A program made the translations under genes and the position numbers. Of a stretch of 64,000 nucleotides of DNA, positions 19,963 through 30,666 are shown in pieces. Location of the stretch: contig JAPFFF010000009.1 of assembly GCA_039105265.1 (NCBI GenBank), positions 5,704,001 to 5,768,000 of the forward strand. Reading direction: 5' to 3'. How positions within the stretch are numbered: position 1 is the first letter of the stretch; every line of letters starts with the position of its first letter. This stretch comes from Tritrichomonas musculus. Its lineage: Eukaryota; Parabasalia; Tritrichomonadida; Tritrichomonadidae. The notes beneath the pieces are model-generated. The model saw only the letters and a list, made by a program, of their open reading frames with translations, did not search any database and was not told where the DNA came from.

Positions 19963-21444
19963 ATGCAGCATTCTCCAATTATCGACATATCATCATCTGA
20001 AATCAGCATTGTTATATCAAGTGATAGAACAGCTACAGTTGAGTTAAAAAAAGCTAGCGAACCAGGTTTTTTTAAACCAACACTCGAATTATTCCTTTCT
20101 CGCCTTGAAGAATCAAGTATCCTTAACATTTTAATAGGTGTTGCAGCTGGTATACGTCATATTCATGAACGTGGATATGCGCACATGCAACTCAATTCTA
20201 GGAATGTTCTCATTTTAAATGATAATACGTTTGCTATCACCAACCTTTCAAATTCGCACCCGATTCCAAGTGAATCATCAGATGATGCTAAAAATGATGT
20301 TTATTCTTTTGCCCAATTAATGAACGAACTGTTCAATAAAACTCCTGAAAAAATTACAAGTTCAACGCAAGTTCCTTCAATGTTTATTCATTTGTTTAAA
20401 GCTTGTTCAAATATGAAACCCGAACAACGTCCAACATTTGCTCAAATTCTTGACGAACTTCAATCAATTGGAGCTCCAAAAAGCATTCCTAATTCCACTG
20501 TTTATAGACCAAATCTTCGTTTAACAACAGATTTATCAAAATTCGAAGGAGTTATTCCAGCTTTTTATGCTTGCTATAACGACAATGGCGATATTGATAC
20601 AAATCGAGTTAAGCAGCTTACACGATATTTAATTGATGCTGGTGTTAAAGGATTATATGTAGGAGGTTCTTCTGGTGAATGTATTTACCAATCAGTTGCA
20701 GAAAGAAAGAAACTGCTTGAAGCAGTTCAACAAGAAAATAACCATGAAGTTACGATTATTGCTCATGTTGCTTGTAATAGTCTTTTTGAAAGTCAAGAGC
20801 TTGCTCGTCATGCTGAATCTCTGGAAGTTGATGCTATTGCATCAATTCCACCAATTTATTTCCATCTTCCAGATTATGGAATTGCAGAATATTGGAATGG
20901 AATCTCACAAGCCGCTCCGCATACACCATTTATAATTTATAATATACCTCAATTAGCTGGTGTTTCGCTCACAACATCACTTCTCAAAACAATGCTCAAA
21001 AATCCAAATGTAATCGGAGTTAAGAACTCCTCAGAAGCCACTCAAGATATTCAAATGTGGAAAGACGCAGGAGAAGGCAGATTAATTGTTTTCAACGGTC
21101 CTGATGAACAACTTGTTTCAGGTTTAATAATTGGCGCAGGAGGATGCATTGGTGGTACATATGCAGCATATCCAGAGCTTGTTATTAAAGCATTTAACTT
21201 AGTTAGGTCAGGTGACAATAAACTTGCTCGTGAAATCCAAAATACAATTTGTAAGATTATTTATAAGATGGGAGAGGCCAAAGGTAACTTATATTCAGTT
21301 TTGAAAGAGGTTATTAAGAGAAGAACTGGCGTTAATTGTGGCGGTGTTCGTTCTCCACTTTCAAACCTCTTTGAATCTGATGAAACTGTTGTTGCAGCGG
21401 CAAGATCAATGATTGATGAGGCCTACGCGAAATACATTTCATAA
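19963..21444 (+). CDS. Pseudokinase C-lobe fused to N-acetylneuraminate lyase
   Basis: One uninterrupted 493-aa frame with two domains. Residues about 45-170 are a protein-kinase C-lobe: VAAGIRHIHERGYAHMQLNSRNVLI stands for the HRDLKxxN loop, with the Asp replaced by Gln. ITNLSNS replaces the DFG motif, DVYSFAQLMNEL is the alpha-F region, and CSNMKPEQRPTFAQIL the alpha-H/I region. The glycine loop, the VAIK Lys and most of the activation segment are missing, so catalysis is not expected. Residues about 192-493 are a complete NanA/DapA-type TIM barrel: GGSSGE at 234-239, YNIP with Tyr326, GVKNSS with Schiff-base Lys354, GGCIGGTY at 393-400. The lyase would cleave sialic acid to N-acetylmannosamine and pyruvate. 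Trichomonad NanA is known as a bacterial acquisition; the kinase fusion is unexpected. An Inr-like TCACT lies 10 nt before the ATG. Confidence 0.9.
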   Translation: MQHSPIIDISSSEISIVISSDRTATVELKKASEPGFFKPTLELFLSRLEESSILNILIGVAAGIRHIHERGYAHMQLNSRNVLILNDNTFAITNLSNSHPIPSESSDDAKNDVYSFAQLMNELFNKTPEKITSSTQVPSMFIHLFKACSNMKPEQRPTFAQILDELQSIGAPKSIPNSTVYRPNLRLTTDLSKFEGVIPAFYACYNDNGDIDTNRVKQLTRYLIDAGVKGLYVGGSSGECIYQSVAERKKLLEAVQQENNHEVTIIAHVACNSLFESQELARHAESLEVDAIASIPPIYFHLPDYGIAEYWNGISQAAPHTPFIIYNIPQLAGVSLTTSLLKTMLKNPNVIGVKNSSEATQDIQMWKDAGEGRLIVFNGPDEQLVSGLIIGAGGCIGGTYAAYPELVIKAFNLVRSGDNKLAREIQNTICKIIYKMGEAKGNLYSVLKEVIKRRTGVNCGGVRSPLSNLFESDETVVAAARSMIDEAYAKYIS

Positions 21445-21642
21445 TATTCTTTCTATTAATTTTGGAACATAATAAAAGTAAATAGTCATTACATATATTA
21501 GACTGATTTTATTATATATATTATAAAAGCATGCAAAAGAATTTGTATTATTAATATAGTAATAAATATCTTTTTATAAAAGCATTCTAACATTTCTATT
21601 TACACATTAAGTAGCAATTATGAAAACAATTGGCGATAATAC

Positions 21643-22554
21643 TTATTTTAATTGTTTATAAATATCAGTTGTAGAATATGATTCATCTAGCTCGTTGTTT
21701 TCAACATAATCATTTAAACTTGATATTTGGTTTTGGATAAATGCTTTATCATTTGGAGTAAATATATCATCAACTACAGGACGTGATTGTTGTTGCTGAG
21801 TATTTTGATTTGAATTGTTATTATTCACTGAGTTTTGGCTTGTATTATTATTTTCAACTGAACTTGATCCAGTTCCAATGTTTGGTTGATTGGCATTGTT
21901 TGTATTTGAACTATTATTATCAACTTCTACGCGATTATTATTTGTCACGAAACGAGTATTTTGAAGTGACTGGATTTTGTTAACAGTATTTAGCAAATAT
22001 TGTCTAGTATCAGTAGCATATTTCTGTATCGATTCGTTTATTTCTGTAGAATTCGATTGCGTTAAGGTTACTTGTAATTGGGCTGCAGAGTTGAGTAGAA
22101 TAGCGATATTATGTTGAATCTGGCTAAGTTCACGTTTAAAGTCAGTAACAGAATTATGTGGAAGAGGGGGGAGAGCAGGTGTTTGTGGAAGCATATTTGG
22201 CTCTGCTTGTTGATTACTATTAGATGGTATACTGGTTGGAGGGGGATTCAAATTTCTTGGTGGAGGCGGTGGGTCTTCGGTATTGTTATTGCTTTTTTGT
22301 CCTCCTTTTGAACAGTGAACAATAATTGTATGGCCATCTTCAATTTTGTAGGTTGAAAGTTTTTCAGTATTTTGTAGAGATCTCCCTCTGAATATTAACC
22401 GAATGGATTCGAGCGGAAATTGAGTAAATTCTGCGACTTTTTCTTTAAGTGATAAAATTGACGTGCTCAAAGGAATTGTTAGTTCATGAAGAACTTCGCT
22501 TCCAAGAACTTTGATTTTGATAGTAACTGTTTTCGCTTCGTCTGTGGTTGCCAT
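21643..22554 (-). CDS. Ubiquitin-like-domain protein (ubiquilin/BAG6-like N-terminus)
   Basis: 303 aa. Residues 9-82 form a ubiquitin-like domain: VTIKIKVLGSEVLHEL, then ILSLKEKVAEFT, IRLIFRGRSLQNTEKL and YKIEDGHTIIVH, the latter being the typical end of a type-2 (integral, unprocessed) UBL. A Pro-rich linker (94-140), a helical segment (144-195, FKRELSQIQHNIAILL...) and an Asn/Gln-rich low-complexity region (205-260) follow. A short C-terminal helix (FTPNDKAFIQNQISSLNDYV) ends the protein. No UBA domain is evident, which argues against a canonical ubiquilin. It likely docks to the proteasome or other UBL receptors; the exact family is not assigned. Confidence 0.8.
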   Translation of the reverse strand: MATTDEAKTVTIKIKVLGSEVLHELTIPLSTSILSLKEKVAEFTQFPLESIRLIFRGRSLQNTEKLSTYKIEDGHTIIVHCSKGGQKSNNNTEDPPPPPRNLNPPPTSIPSNSNQQAEPNMLPQTPALPPLPHNSVTDFKRELSQIQHNIAILLNSAAQLQVTLTQSNSTEINESIQKYATDTRQYLLNTVNKIQSLQNTRFVTNNNRVEVDNNSSNTNNANQPNIGTGSSSVENNNTSQNSVNNNNSNQNTQQQQSRPVVDDIFTPNDKAFIQNQISSLNDYVENNELDESYSTTDIYKQLK

Positions 22555-22712
22555 ATTTAATCAAATTTAAAAATATATCCAGCCAAATAAAGAATGAAAA
22601 TCCAATATTAACCGTATTTTTATTTATTAAAATATCTTTTTTAAAAAAGAATCTATGAGCCTGATAAATAGATGTAAAGCAAATATTAAAAAAATTGTTT
22701 TAATATATTTAT

Positions 22713-23351
22713 TTAAATAAATGTCGCTATATAATATATTATTGAAACAATCAAAATAACAACTGTTGGTCTTCCATATGTTCGCCAAAGATGCATTCTA
22801 TTTAAATCTGTTGAATTTTTTTGAAACATTCCAGCTGAATTACTGAGATCTTGTGAGAGCCTTTCAACATCACCTAGTTTTTCACCGGTAACAAGTGCAG
22901 ATTTGACATTGTTTGCCATTGTTTGATGAACATTGTTTAAATCCTGTTGAAGTAATTGCATATTATTATATTGAATATTTCTGATATATTTTGATCGTAT
23001 ATCTTCTATCTCTTTATGAAAGTCGATAAAGCAGTATTCTTTACTAGCTCCATCAATTTCTTGCTGTGAATATTTACTTAAGAAAGTAATATTAACTTCA
23101 GCTAAGAAATCTAGAGCTTCTTTACGCAAATCGGGGGTAGTTACGCAAGCTGATATAATCGGTGGTGAAACAGATATATGGAAAAGTTGATCTTGCATCG
23201 GCATTGACAACGCTGTTCTATTTCGATTTGAATAATCTTTTAAAAAGTTTCGAACAAGTGGAGTAAAATTTGTAGCCACAGGGTTGTCATCAACTGATGA
23301 GGTAAATAATAATTTATCTGATAATCTACTAACAATTGCAAAGTAAATCAT
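22713..23351 (-). CDS. Longin-domain SNARE, VAMP7/Sec22 type, with Thr at zero layer
   Basis: 212 aa. N-terminal longin domain (1-about 120: MIYFAIVSRLSDKLLFTS..., then FLAEVNITFLSKYS). A SNARE helix follows (about 128-188: MQLLQQDLNNVHQTMANNVKSALVTGEKL). One C-terminal membrane anchor (about 195-212, TVVILIVSIIYYIATFI) has almost no lumenal tail. Aligning to VAMP2 (VDIMRVNVDKVLERDQKL) places Thr155 where R-SNAREs carry the zero-layer Arg. Known role of the family: vesicle-side SNARE in ER-Golgi or endolysosomal fusion. The compartment cannot be decided from sequence. The minus-strand start codon gives a good longin beginning, so the start is probably right. Confidence 0.85.
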   Translation of the reverse strand: MIYFAIVSRLSDKLLFTSSVDDNPVATNFTPLVRNFLKDYSNRNRTALSMPMQDQLFHISVSPPIISACVTTPDLRKEALDFLAEVNITFLSKYSQQEIDGASKEYCFIDFHKEIEDIRSKYIRNIQYNNMQLLQQDLNNVHQTMANNVKSALVTGEKLGDVERLSQDLSNSAGMFQKNSTDLNRMHLWRTYGRPTVVILIVSIIYYIATFI

Positions 23352-24967
23352 TTATAATTGAATAAAAAGCTATATTATCTGACCAATTACTTTATTAAAC
23401 ACATTTTTATTTTCAATTGGATTTAACATTTTTTCATCGGAGGTAAAAAGTTGCTTTTTTCAAGATCATTCTTTTTTTAAAACATTAAAATTAGGCTTGA
23501 ACAAGATTGTGTTGGTCTCGAAAAAAGTGTATGATTGATTATTTTTGCTTTTACAAATAATAAATTCACAGATATTTGGAGATAATATGATTGAAAATAA
23601 AAATCAAAACTCTTCTGACAGTACTTCTTTATCTTGTCTTTGATACATAAGAGAAATATTTTTATTTCAATAAGTATGCTAGATCAAAAAAATTGTGATG
23701 ATCATTTGGCTAAATACTAAATATTTGGAATTTTAAGAATAATTTGGCTTTAAAAAATCATTTTTATCAAATATTAAATGCATACCCATTAGTAATATCA
23801 ATTTTTTTGTTTAATTATTCTTAAAAAAATATATTTAAATAAAAATCTATTAGTTTTTTTTTTATTTTTTCGTTTTTCATATATATACTTATTAAATAAT
23901 ATTAATAAGATATATTTAAAACCATTGCTTATTATTTTATTAAGATATATTTATTTCATTTATAAAACCATTCTCAGAATTTTAATGGAAATATTTGTAT
24001 ATGATACCACAAATAATTGCGTGAGTTTCATTGAAAAACGATTGATCCTTCAGAAATATATTCTTTTTTTATATAAACAAATATGTAATATATTTCATAT
24101 TTTTTATGTTATATGTGTACTAAATATATTACCCAATTTATTTTAATTGCATGATCAAATGAATAAAATATTGAAATAAAATAACATTTTTTAAATTAGA
24201 ATTTGTTGAGTCTATTATTTTTATTATGATTGTTATTTTATTATTTTACAAGAAATTATGAATTATCCAAATTTAATAAAGTTCGAAATATTATCTTATT
24301 TCATAATTTGCAAACTCTTTGATATTTAATAAATATTATAATATAATATATATTTAACAAACATAATAACAAACATTTGTATTTTATTTGCAAATATATT
24401 CAAAAATATTTATAATGATTTATACGTTAATAGGAATTGAAAAAAAGTTTTATTCTCAGAATATTTGTGTAACCTCCCCGAGAAAACGAACTTTTTTTCT
24501 AAAAATATAAAAGTACTTTATTTTAATTAATAAAATAATTTATCATAAACATATATCATATCTATTTTTATTTAAAGATATAAAATATTATTGAATAATA
24601 GTATCATTGTATATTTTATTAAAAAGCAAAAGATATGTATATTATTGCAATTGATCTCTAAAAGTTAATAGCATGCTATATGATGATAAGATATGATAAA
24701 AATAGTATTTATTAAAATAAATTCAAATAAATAAATGAAATTCTCAAAATGAATATTATATTTTTTTTCTCCATCATCATCGACATTTGGTCCTTAATAA
24801 TAATTGATTCAACTCATATCAGCAATAAAGAAATTATTTTCAAATTTTGAAAATATCTCAAAAAATGAAACCGAGGGTTTTTTTTTATTTTCACTAATAA
24901 ACTGTTGATATATTTGTACTCACGTCCGTTTTATTAAACAAAATAAAATAAAATAGCAATCTTCTTG
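23352..24967. other. 1.6-kb AT-rich intergenic, nothing recognised
   Basis: Long A/T-dominated stretch with no convincing open frame, RNA fold or TIR. Short frames such as 23925-24146 have compositions like the surrounding non-coding DNA and are not called. Confidence 0.5.
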
Positions 24968-26257
24968 TTATCGTAATCCAGGTGACACGTGTGGAACTAC
25001 TTTCTTTGGCCGATATTCTTTTAATGATTTCGGAGCCGAAGGAACTCTAATCGCCACCATTGAAGTTTGTGCTCTTCTTGCTGTTTTAATTTCTCTGTGA
25101 GCATCTTTTAATCCTTTTGTTTTAAAATTGTTCCACAATCTTTGCTTTTCTGTATTAGCCCAAATTCTCACGACATCTTCATCAGAAATTTTGCTTTTTA
25201 AATCTTCTCGAACTGAATTAACTTCTTTATTTCCAGCAACAATCTTGAAATATTCAAAATCAAGTGCAATAAGAACTGTTTCGGCTGTTGTATGCATTTG
25301 ATATGATGGATCAACTACTTCATATGCTGATGGATCTGCAAACATTGAACCCGGGCGTAGGTCGCCAATATGAACAGGATATAATCCATCTGGAAAGTGA
25401 AGCTGAAGGGATTCGAAAGCAGCGCTTGTTTTTCTGAAGCTGTAATCGGTGAAATCAACAACTCTCATTAGTTTTAAACATCCTTCTTTAACAATATATA
25501 TTGATCTACTTAAAGGTGATTTCTGTGTGATTTTTCTTCCAATTGGAACTGTGATTTCTTCTGAAAATGCATTTATAAGTAAGAGTTGATCATTTCGAAG
25601 CCTTGGCAATGCTAAATGAATTAGAGATTGATTATTTGATAAAATGTTTGTGATACGAATAAGACTTTTTGTATTTTTAAGTGTCGTCTCAGGAAATTTC
25701 ATTAATATTGTTTCGTTTGAAGTTCCAACAATTGTTGCTGATCGTCGTTTGTTAATATAATAAGCATGCTGGCCAAACACATCATTTTCTTTAAGTACTT
25801 TAATTCGCTTCAATTTATCAACAGTTACATCAAGATGCATTGAATCAATCAAATGAGTAAAATCAGTTGTATCAATTTCGTCAGAATCAAATAAGCAATC
25901 TTCTGCAATAAGAAAATATCTAATTATTACATCTACACTTCCGTCTATAATAAGATACCATCCATCAGGGATGTCACCTTCACGAAAAAGAATCGATGAT
26001 TTTTTCAAAGAAATATATGTTGCGGTTTTTGATATTTGATCAATCAAGTCGGTTGTCTCAAACATATAAATGATATCTTTATTGAACAAAAGATAGCGAA
26101 ATAAGATTTGTTGTTGGTGATATGTTCTTTCAGATGGTGAAATAAAAAGTGCGTCAATAACATCAGTTATTAGCGGAGGTCCTGGTGGTGGTGGATGAAA
26201 TGCTTTGCTTATAATTAATTTTTGAGTTTTATTTCTTCTTTGATTTTTAGTTATCAT
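24968..26257 (-). CDS. Protein with two cyclic-nucleotide-binding-like domains
   Basis: 429 aa from the ATG at 26257; the frame stays open upstream to a GTG at 26326, but an ATG start is more likely. A Pro-rich N-terminus (FHPPPPGPPLITDVIDAL) precedes the first cNBD (about 67-190): ILFREGDIPDGWYLIIDGSVDV, then a phosphate-binding cassette FGQHAYYINKRRSAT (161-175) with the key Arg kept and the usual FGE Glu changed to Gln. The second cNBD-like domain (about 210-335: IGRKITQKSPLSRSIYIVKEGCLKLM, then PGSMFADPSAYEVV) lacks the cassette Arg and is probably structural. A basic C-terminus (HREIKTARRAQTS) follows. The layout resembles CNBD2-like proteins rather than PKA regulatory subunits (no docking domain, no inhibitor site). 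Ligand unknown. Confidence 0.8.
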   Translation of the reverse strand: MITKNQRRNKTQKLIISKAFHPPPPGPPLITDVIDALFISPSERTYHQQQILFRYLLFNKDIIYMFETTDLIDQISKTATYISLKKSSILFREGDIPDGWYLIIDGSVDVIIRYFLIAEDCLFDSDEIDTTDFTHLIDSMHLDVTVDKLKRIKVLKENDVFGQHAYYINKRRSATIVGTSNETILMKFPETTLKNTKSLIRITNILSNNQSLIHLALPRLRNDQLLLINAFSEEITVPIGRKITQKSPLSRSIYIVKEGCLKLMRVVDFTDYSFRKTSAAFESLQLHFPDGLYPVHIGDLRPGSMFADPSAYEVVDPSYQMHTTAETVLIALDFEYFKIVAGNKEVNSVREDLKSKISDEDVVRIWANTEKQRLWNNFKTKGLKDAHREIKTARRAQTSMVAIRVPSAPKSLKEYRPKKVVPHVSPGLR

Positions 26258-26602
26258 TAAATATATGTGTATAGTAACGAAAATAACGTATTTTGGATTT
26301 TTCAATATTTTGAAAATATCCACCAAATTATTTATTTTTTTACATTGTTCTTTTATAAATATTTATTAATATCGCAATTAGGCTCTAATATTTTAATTTT
26401 AAAGGGAGATTTTGAACTTTTTTAATATTATTATAATTAGAATATCTTTTCTATCTAACATTATTTGAGAAAGAATTAATAAATATAATACCTTATTCTG
26501 TATCATATATTGATATTAGCATGCTCCTGAGGTATATATTTAAAAATGAACTAAAATTTAAGGAATTTAAAAAAAAAAATTAGTTTTTGGGATAATAAAA
26601 AC
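26258..26602. other. Upstream gap of cNBD gene
   Basis: AT-rich. Contains CGTTA words near 26270-26292 in the opposite orientation to the AACG boxes seen at other genes. Nothing else. Confidence 0.4.
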
Positions 26603-27531
26603 AGCAAAGTTTGTTGGTGATGTGACCAACAAACTATATTCAAAATTTGAAAGAAAAAAGATTTGATTAGATGACTTTTTGATAAAACAGCTTTTTCAAA
26701 TAATCACTTTTTGATAAAACAGCTTTTTGAATAAATATATTGTTAAACTGATTAAACAGTCTGACCGATTCTATGAGATTATTCAAATTAATTGAGATAT
26801 TTTTTTGAAGTCAATAATTTATATATAACTCATAAAAAAAACAATATATAAACAATTAAACATTTGAATATAAATAATAACATTATTTTATAATATATAA
26901 TAATAACAAAAAGTGCTATTAAAGCAGTATATGAAAAATCAAATTTAAATCATTCTGAAAAAATTAATAGTAATTAAATAAATTAAATGGATAAATCATT
27001 TGATGTTTATTAATAGTAAATCAGTTATTTGTTCAGTAAAAAATAATGTATTTTTTAAAAATGAAATATTCGTAAATAGAACTCAATTTCAACTCCAAAA
27101 TTTTAGATTGGAAAAAAAAAATAGTATTATATATTAACAATTATTTATCAAAAATATTATTTATCAGGTATTTGGCGAGAAAACGAACCTCGCCAAAAAA
27201 ATTTGAACGATAGATTCAATTCTTTCAAATTATTTGAAGGAAAAACTCACAATTTACTCGTTAGACGATTAGAATTTCAATAAATTATTTTCATGCTAAT
27301 TATTGAAAATTGAATATCATTGAAAGTATGTATTATTTATTATATATATTTCTTGATCAATTATATATATACATTTAATATAATTTTTAAATAAATTATA
27401 TATATAAAAATAAATAACAAATTAATAAATAAATCTAATGTAATCCTTTGTTATTATATTAAAATACATAAAAATAACATTATAAGGTCAATTTATAACC
27501 ATATCTCTCTTTTTATATTAAGGGGGACCTT

Positions 27532-28757
27532 TCCCCGTTTACTATTTTTTTTTAACGATCATTGTTTCACTTTGATATAATCGTTTTCCCTCAAATTTTC
27601 ATTCAATTTTAAAAAGGAAATAACTAAAGATAGAAATCAAATTGATGTTTGCTTTTTGTTTTATCAATACTGTATTCAAAAAACTTAAAACTTGACGGTG
27701 GCAAAATGTTAAAAAAAATTAATGCAATTGATAAAAATCAAAAAAATCATAAATATTTTCATTTTTTTTAAAAATATATTAAATAATAAACTTAATGATA
27801 ATTAAACCAAAAAATTGCCACCGTCAAGTTTTAAGTTATGGTACATTCTCTATATTTATTGAATTAATAATTTGACTTAGATATCCTGAAATGAGTTATT
27901 TCATTTTTAAATTTTCTTTTGTTGTTATAATTTAGAAAAAAGCATATTTTTAAGCATAAAGCAATAAGAAAAAACTGGTTATTTATCAATATTCACAATA
28001 ATAATTATCAATTAAATACCTTAACAAGAGAAAAAACTTGTTTTTTTGATCAATTATAATTCTGATTTATAATTTACTTAAATTTTTATCATAAATGATC
28101 ATATCAGTTAATTTAAAAAAGATAATGAATTATTACCAGTTTTTATATATTTATTTTCAATTTTATATATAATATGTGTTGATTTGCTTTTTTTTTTTTT
28201 AGAAAAATCAAAATGATACAAAATTGAGACGTTTCATTACTCATAAAAGCATTATTTATCTGGAATGCTTATTGAATTCCAATTTGTTTTACAGTTGTCT
28301 ATTAAAATATGAAAAAATCATTGCAAACCCTCTTTGAGAACAAAGCTGTAAAATCTTTTTTATCAATATAAAAAACCGATAAACTGTTTTTTTTCAGAAA
28401 AAATAGTGGAATTGCATGATAATAAAAGAAATCATTTTTTTTCCAAAAAAAGAAGAGAAGAGAATAGTGGAATTGAAGTAAATAATATATGTAAAGATGT
28501 ATAAAATTGATTTAATAATATCTTAAGTATTGTATTGCTATTTTATAGCATATATGATATAATCGATCAAATTCAACAAAAAAAAAATCTGGAAAAAATC
28601 ATAACTATTGAATTCGTATTTTGATAAAATCCTTGTAATCTCTCTAAAAATCAAAAAAAATGATAAGCTTCGGTGAGTGTAATGAAAATAAAAAAATGGA
28701 TATTTAACCTAAACCGTAAACAATTAGCCTTGATCGTTTTCCTCAGAAAGGTCCCCC
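27532..28757. mobile_element. TTAA-flanked 1.2-kb element nested in the 26.6-29.9 kb element
   Basis: Terminal repeats GGGGGACCTTTC at the left and its complement at the right, both bordered by TTAA (27528-27531 and 28758-28761). No coding frame. TTAA duplications are typical of piggyBac-like insertion (family knowledge). It shares the TTAAGG edge style with the elements at 38226 and 62281. Confidence 0.7.
27682..27837. repeat. Small hairpin MITE with 23-bp perfect arms
   Basis: The arm at 27682-27704 (AACTTAAAACTTGACGGTGG and three more bases) returns inverted at 27815-27837. TACTGT and a complement of TACCAT lie just outside, which would suit a TA-targeting Tc1/mariner derivative. It sits inside the TTAA element, giving a three-level nest. 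Confidence 0.7.
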
Positions 28758-29878
28758 TTAATCTATTTTTATTTTGATAAAATTTGAATAAATATCTTAT
28801 TAAAATAAAAATATAATTTTAATAATATATATATAATTACATGAATCTGCATTTATATTCAAAAAATTAATATTTTTATTGAATATTAGAATCTATAAAA
28901 AAAAATTAATCGTTTTTTATCTGAAAAATTTATTTAATAATTTCAATTAATTCAAAAAATTTGGGACCTATATCTCAATTTTCATTGAATTTTGAGAAAT
29001 ATTCTCAAATCATATTACAACTCTGTGATTAAAAACGACTATACAAACTAAAAAAAGGTAAAAAATCAATTAAAATATTTAAAATTCAAAGAATCGAACA
29101 AATTATACTAACTTTTTTATACATATATAATGTAATTTTTATACACAATAAATATTAACGGATTTGGAAACTGAACTTTTTAAATTAAAATAAAAATTTC
29201 GTAATAGACATTGCAACTTTTTCAGTGAAAAAAGAAAGAAATTATAATTTTATCATTAACTTGTTTAAAATAGTAAGTAGGAAAGAATTAAAATAGTAAT
29301 GTATTTATTTTCTGAACGAGTAACTAGTACAAATAAAGGCAAGAGTTTGCACTGGAATCTTTGCTGATGATTTACAAATCTGGGATTGTAGTTCGTTAAC
29401 AAGTTGATTTCTGTTTGTAAATAGATATCTTATATTACATTACAGATTGGATTTTGTAAATAAGAGGCTGCGTTTTGCAAATTTGTTTATTGAATGATAA
29501 TCGATGGCTCAGGCTTTTAATTTGATGACTAGAGTTTATTAATTTGAGACTGAGAATAGCTGATCTACAATATATACTCGAAGGCAGCTGTATTTCGAGA
29601 TTGCATAAGTTGATTTATAAATATATGGTTGGAAACCAGTAGCAGGTGATCAAAATTTGCCATAAGGTATGTGGTATCAATGAATTGTTGTGTTTTTCTT
29701 GCCAGTCTTTGCCAGAGTTTGACAAGTCATTCCTTGGCGATATAAAAAATTTAAATCATTCACAAATAAACTGATTTTTATTAAAAAAGCTCACTTATCA
29801 AAAAGCCCTTTCTTCAAAAAGCTGTTTTATCAAATATTTGAATATAGTTTGTTGGTCATATCACCAACAAACTTTGCT

Positions 29879-30349
29879 ATTTTATATTTCTCTTAGTTTT
29901 TTGTTAAATTTTTATTATTTTAGAGGATTCTGGTTAATTTTATTTCTTACAAATTTAATATATTATTTTTATTCGTGTATGAAATAAAATGAACTGATAA
30001 TTGCAGCAAACTACTCGATAGGTGCATCTAAGAATTTCTTTTAAATATGGGCCTCGATAATTTCATTAATCCATTGATATTAGCTGCAATATCAATTTAC
30101 AATATTTTATATTAAACATAATATATATATTAGATATAAATAAATGAATATACATGTTTACAGTCAATGAATATTTATATTAAAATTGTCATAAAATGTA
30201 AACACTTTTTAAAAGGTTATTTCAAATATTTCAATATCTCATAAATATTAAGATATATATTGATATATATATTCAAAAATATTGAGATATGAATTCAAAA
30301 TACATTCTGAATTTTTTTTCAATGATCCATTTTCTATTGATACTGAATA
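29879..30349. other. AT-rich spacer between repeats
   Basis: No gene or repeat match seen. Confidence 0.4.
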
Positions 30350-30664
30350 GAGTGAGGAGAATTATATGTAAACGGGAGAATAATATGTAAACGCTACAGA
30401 AAAAGTTTAAGATATACAATTTTTTTGAATTAATTAATAGAAATAATAAATAATTTATTTGAAAAAAATTGATAAAAAAACTCTAAATTATCTTTATTAA
30501 ATTTTGTTTTTGTAATTTATTATATAGTGATTCAAATTAAATTGATAATGTATAATAATAAAACTAACTAAAAGAAAGCGGATAATGCTTTTCTCTTTCA
30601 TTTTTAAACTTTTTCAGAAGCGTTTACATATTATTCTCCTGTTTACATATTATTCTCCTCACTC
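30350..30664. mobile_element. 315-bp TA-flanked MITE
   Basis: Termini GAGTGAGGAGAATTATATGT and the inverse at the right (…ATTCTCCTCACTC), with inverted similarity for about 60 bp, ending at GAAAAAGTTTAA. Both sides are flanked by TA (30348-30349 and 30665-30666). Each arm contains two copies of GGAGAAT(A/T)ATATGTAAACG. This is typical of a mariner-type MITE. Confidence 0.85.
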
Positions 30665-30666
30665 TA

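Larger units (their letters stand above)
26603..29878. mobile_element. 3.3-kb inverted-repeat element without coding capacity
   Basis: Left terminus AGCAAAGTTTGTTGGTGATG... reappears inverted at the right (…CACCAACAAACTTTGCT, ending 29878). The similarity continues inward through ACTATATTCAAA and GATAAAACAGCTTTTTGA. Each tip is itself a palindrome (GTTTGTTGGT and ACCAACAAAC separated by 6 bp). The GATAAAACAGCTTTTT word is repeated twice at the left. No frame longer than 60 codons is found inside; a less AT-rich block at 29320-29740 is not recognisably coding. No clean target duplication is visible. It hosts the two nested elements listed below. Confidence 0.75.

Noticed and set aside
24471-24500. 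GC-richer patch CCTCCCCGAGAAAACGAAC in the 23.4-25 kb gap, considered as an RNA gene
   Set aside because: No stable fold, no pol III boxes or other RNA signature could be read around it.
29320-29740. Less AT-rich block considered as a gene remnant
   Set aside because: All six frames are stopped frequently and no motif is readable.
26600-29880. Considered a Maverick/Polinton-like large element because of long TIRs and size
   Set aside because: No polymerase, integrase, ATPase or capsid-like frame is present and it is only 3.3 kb.
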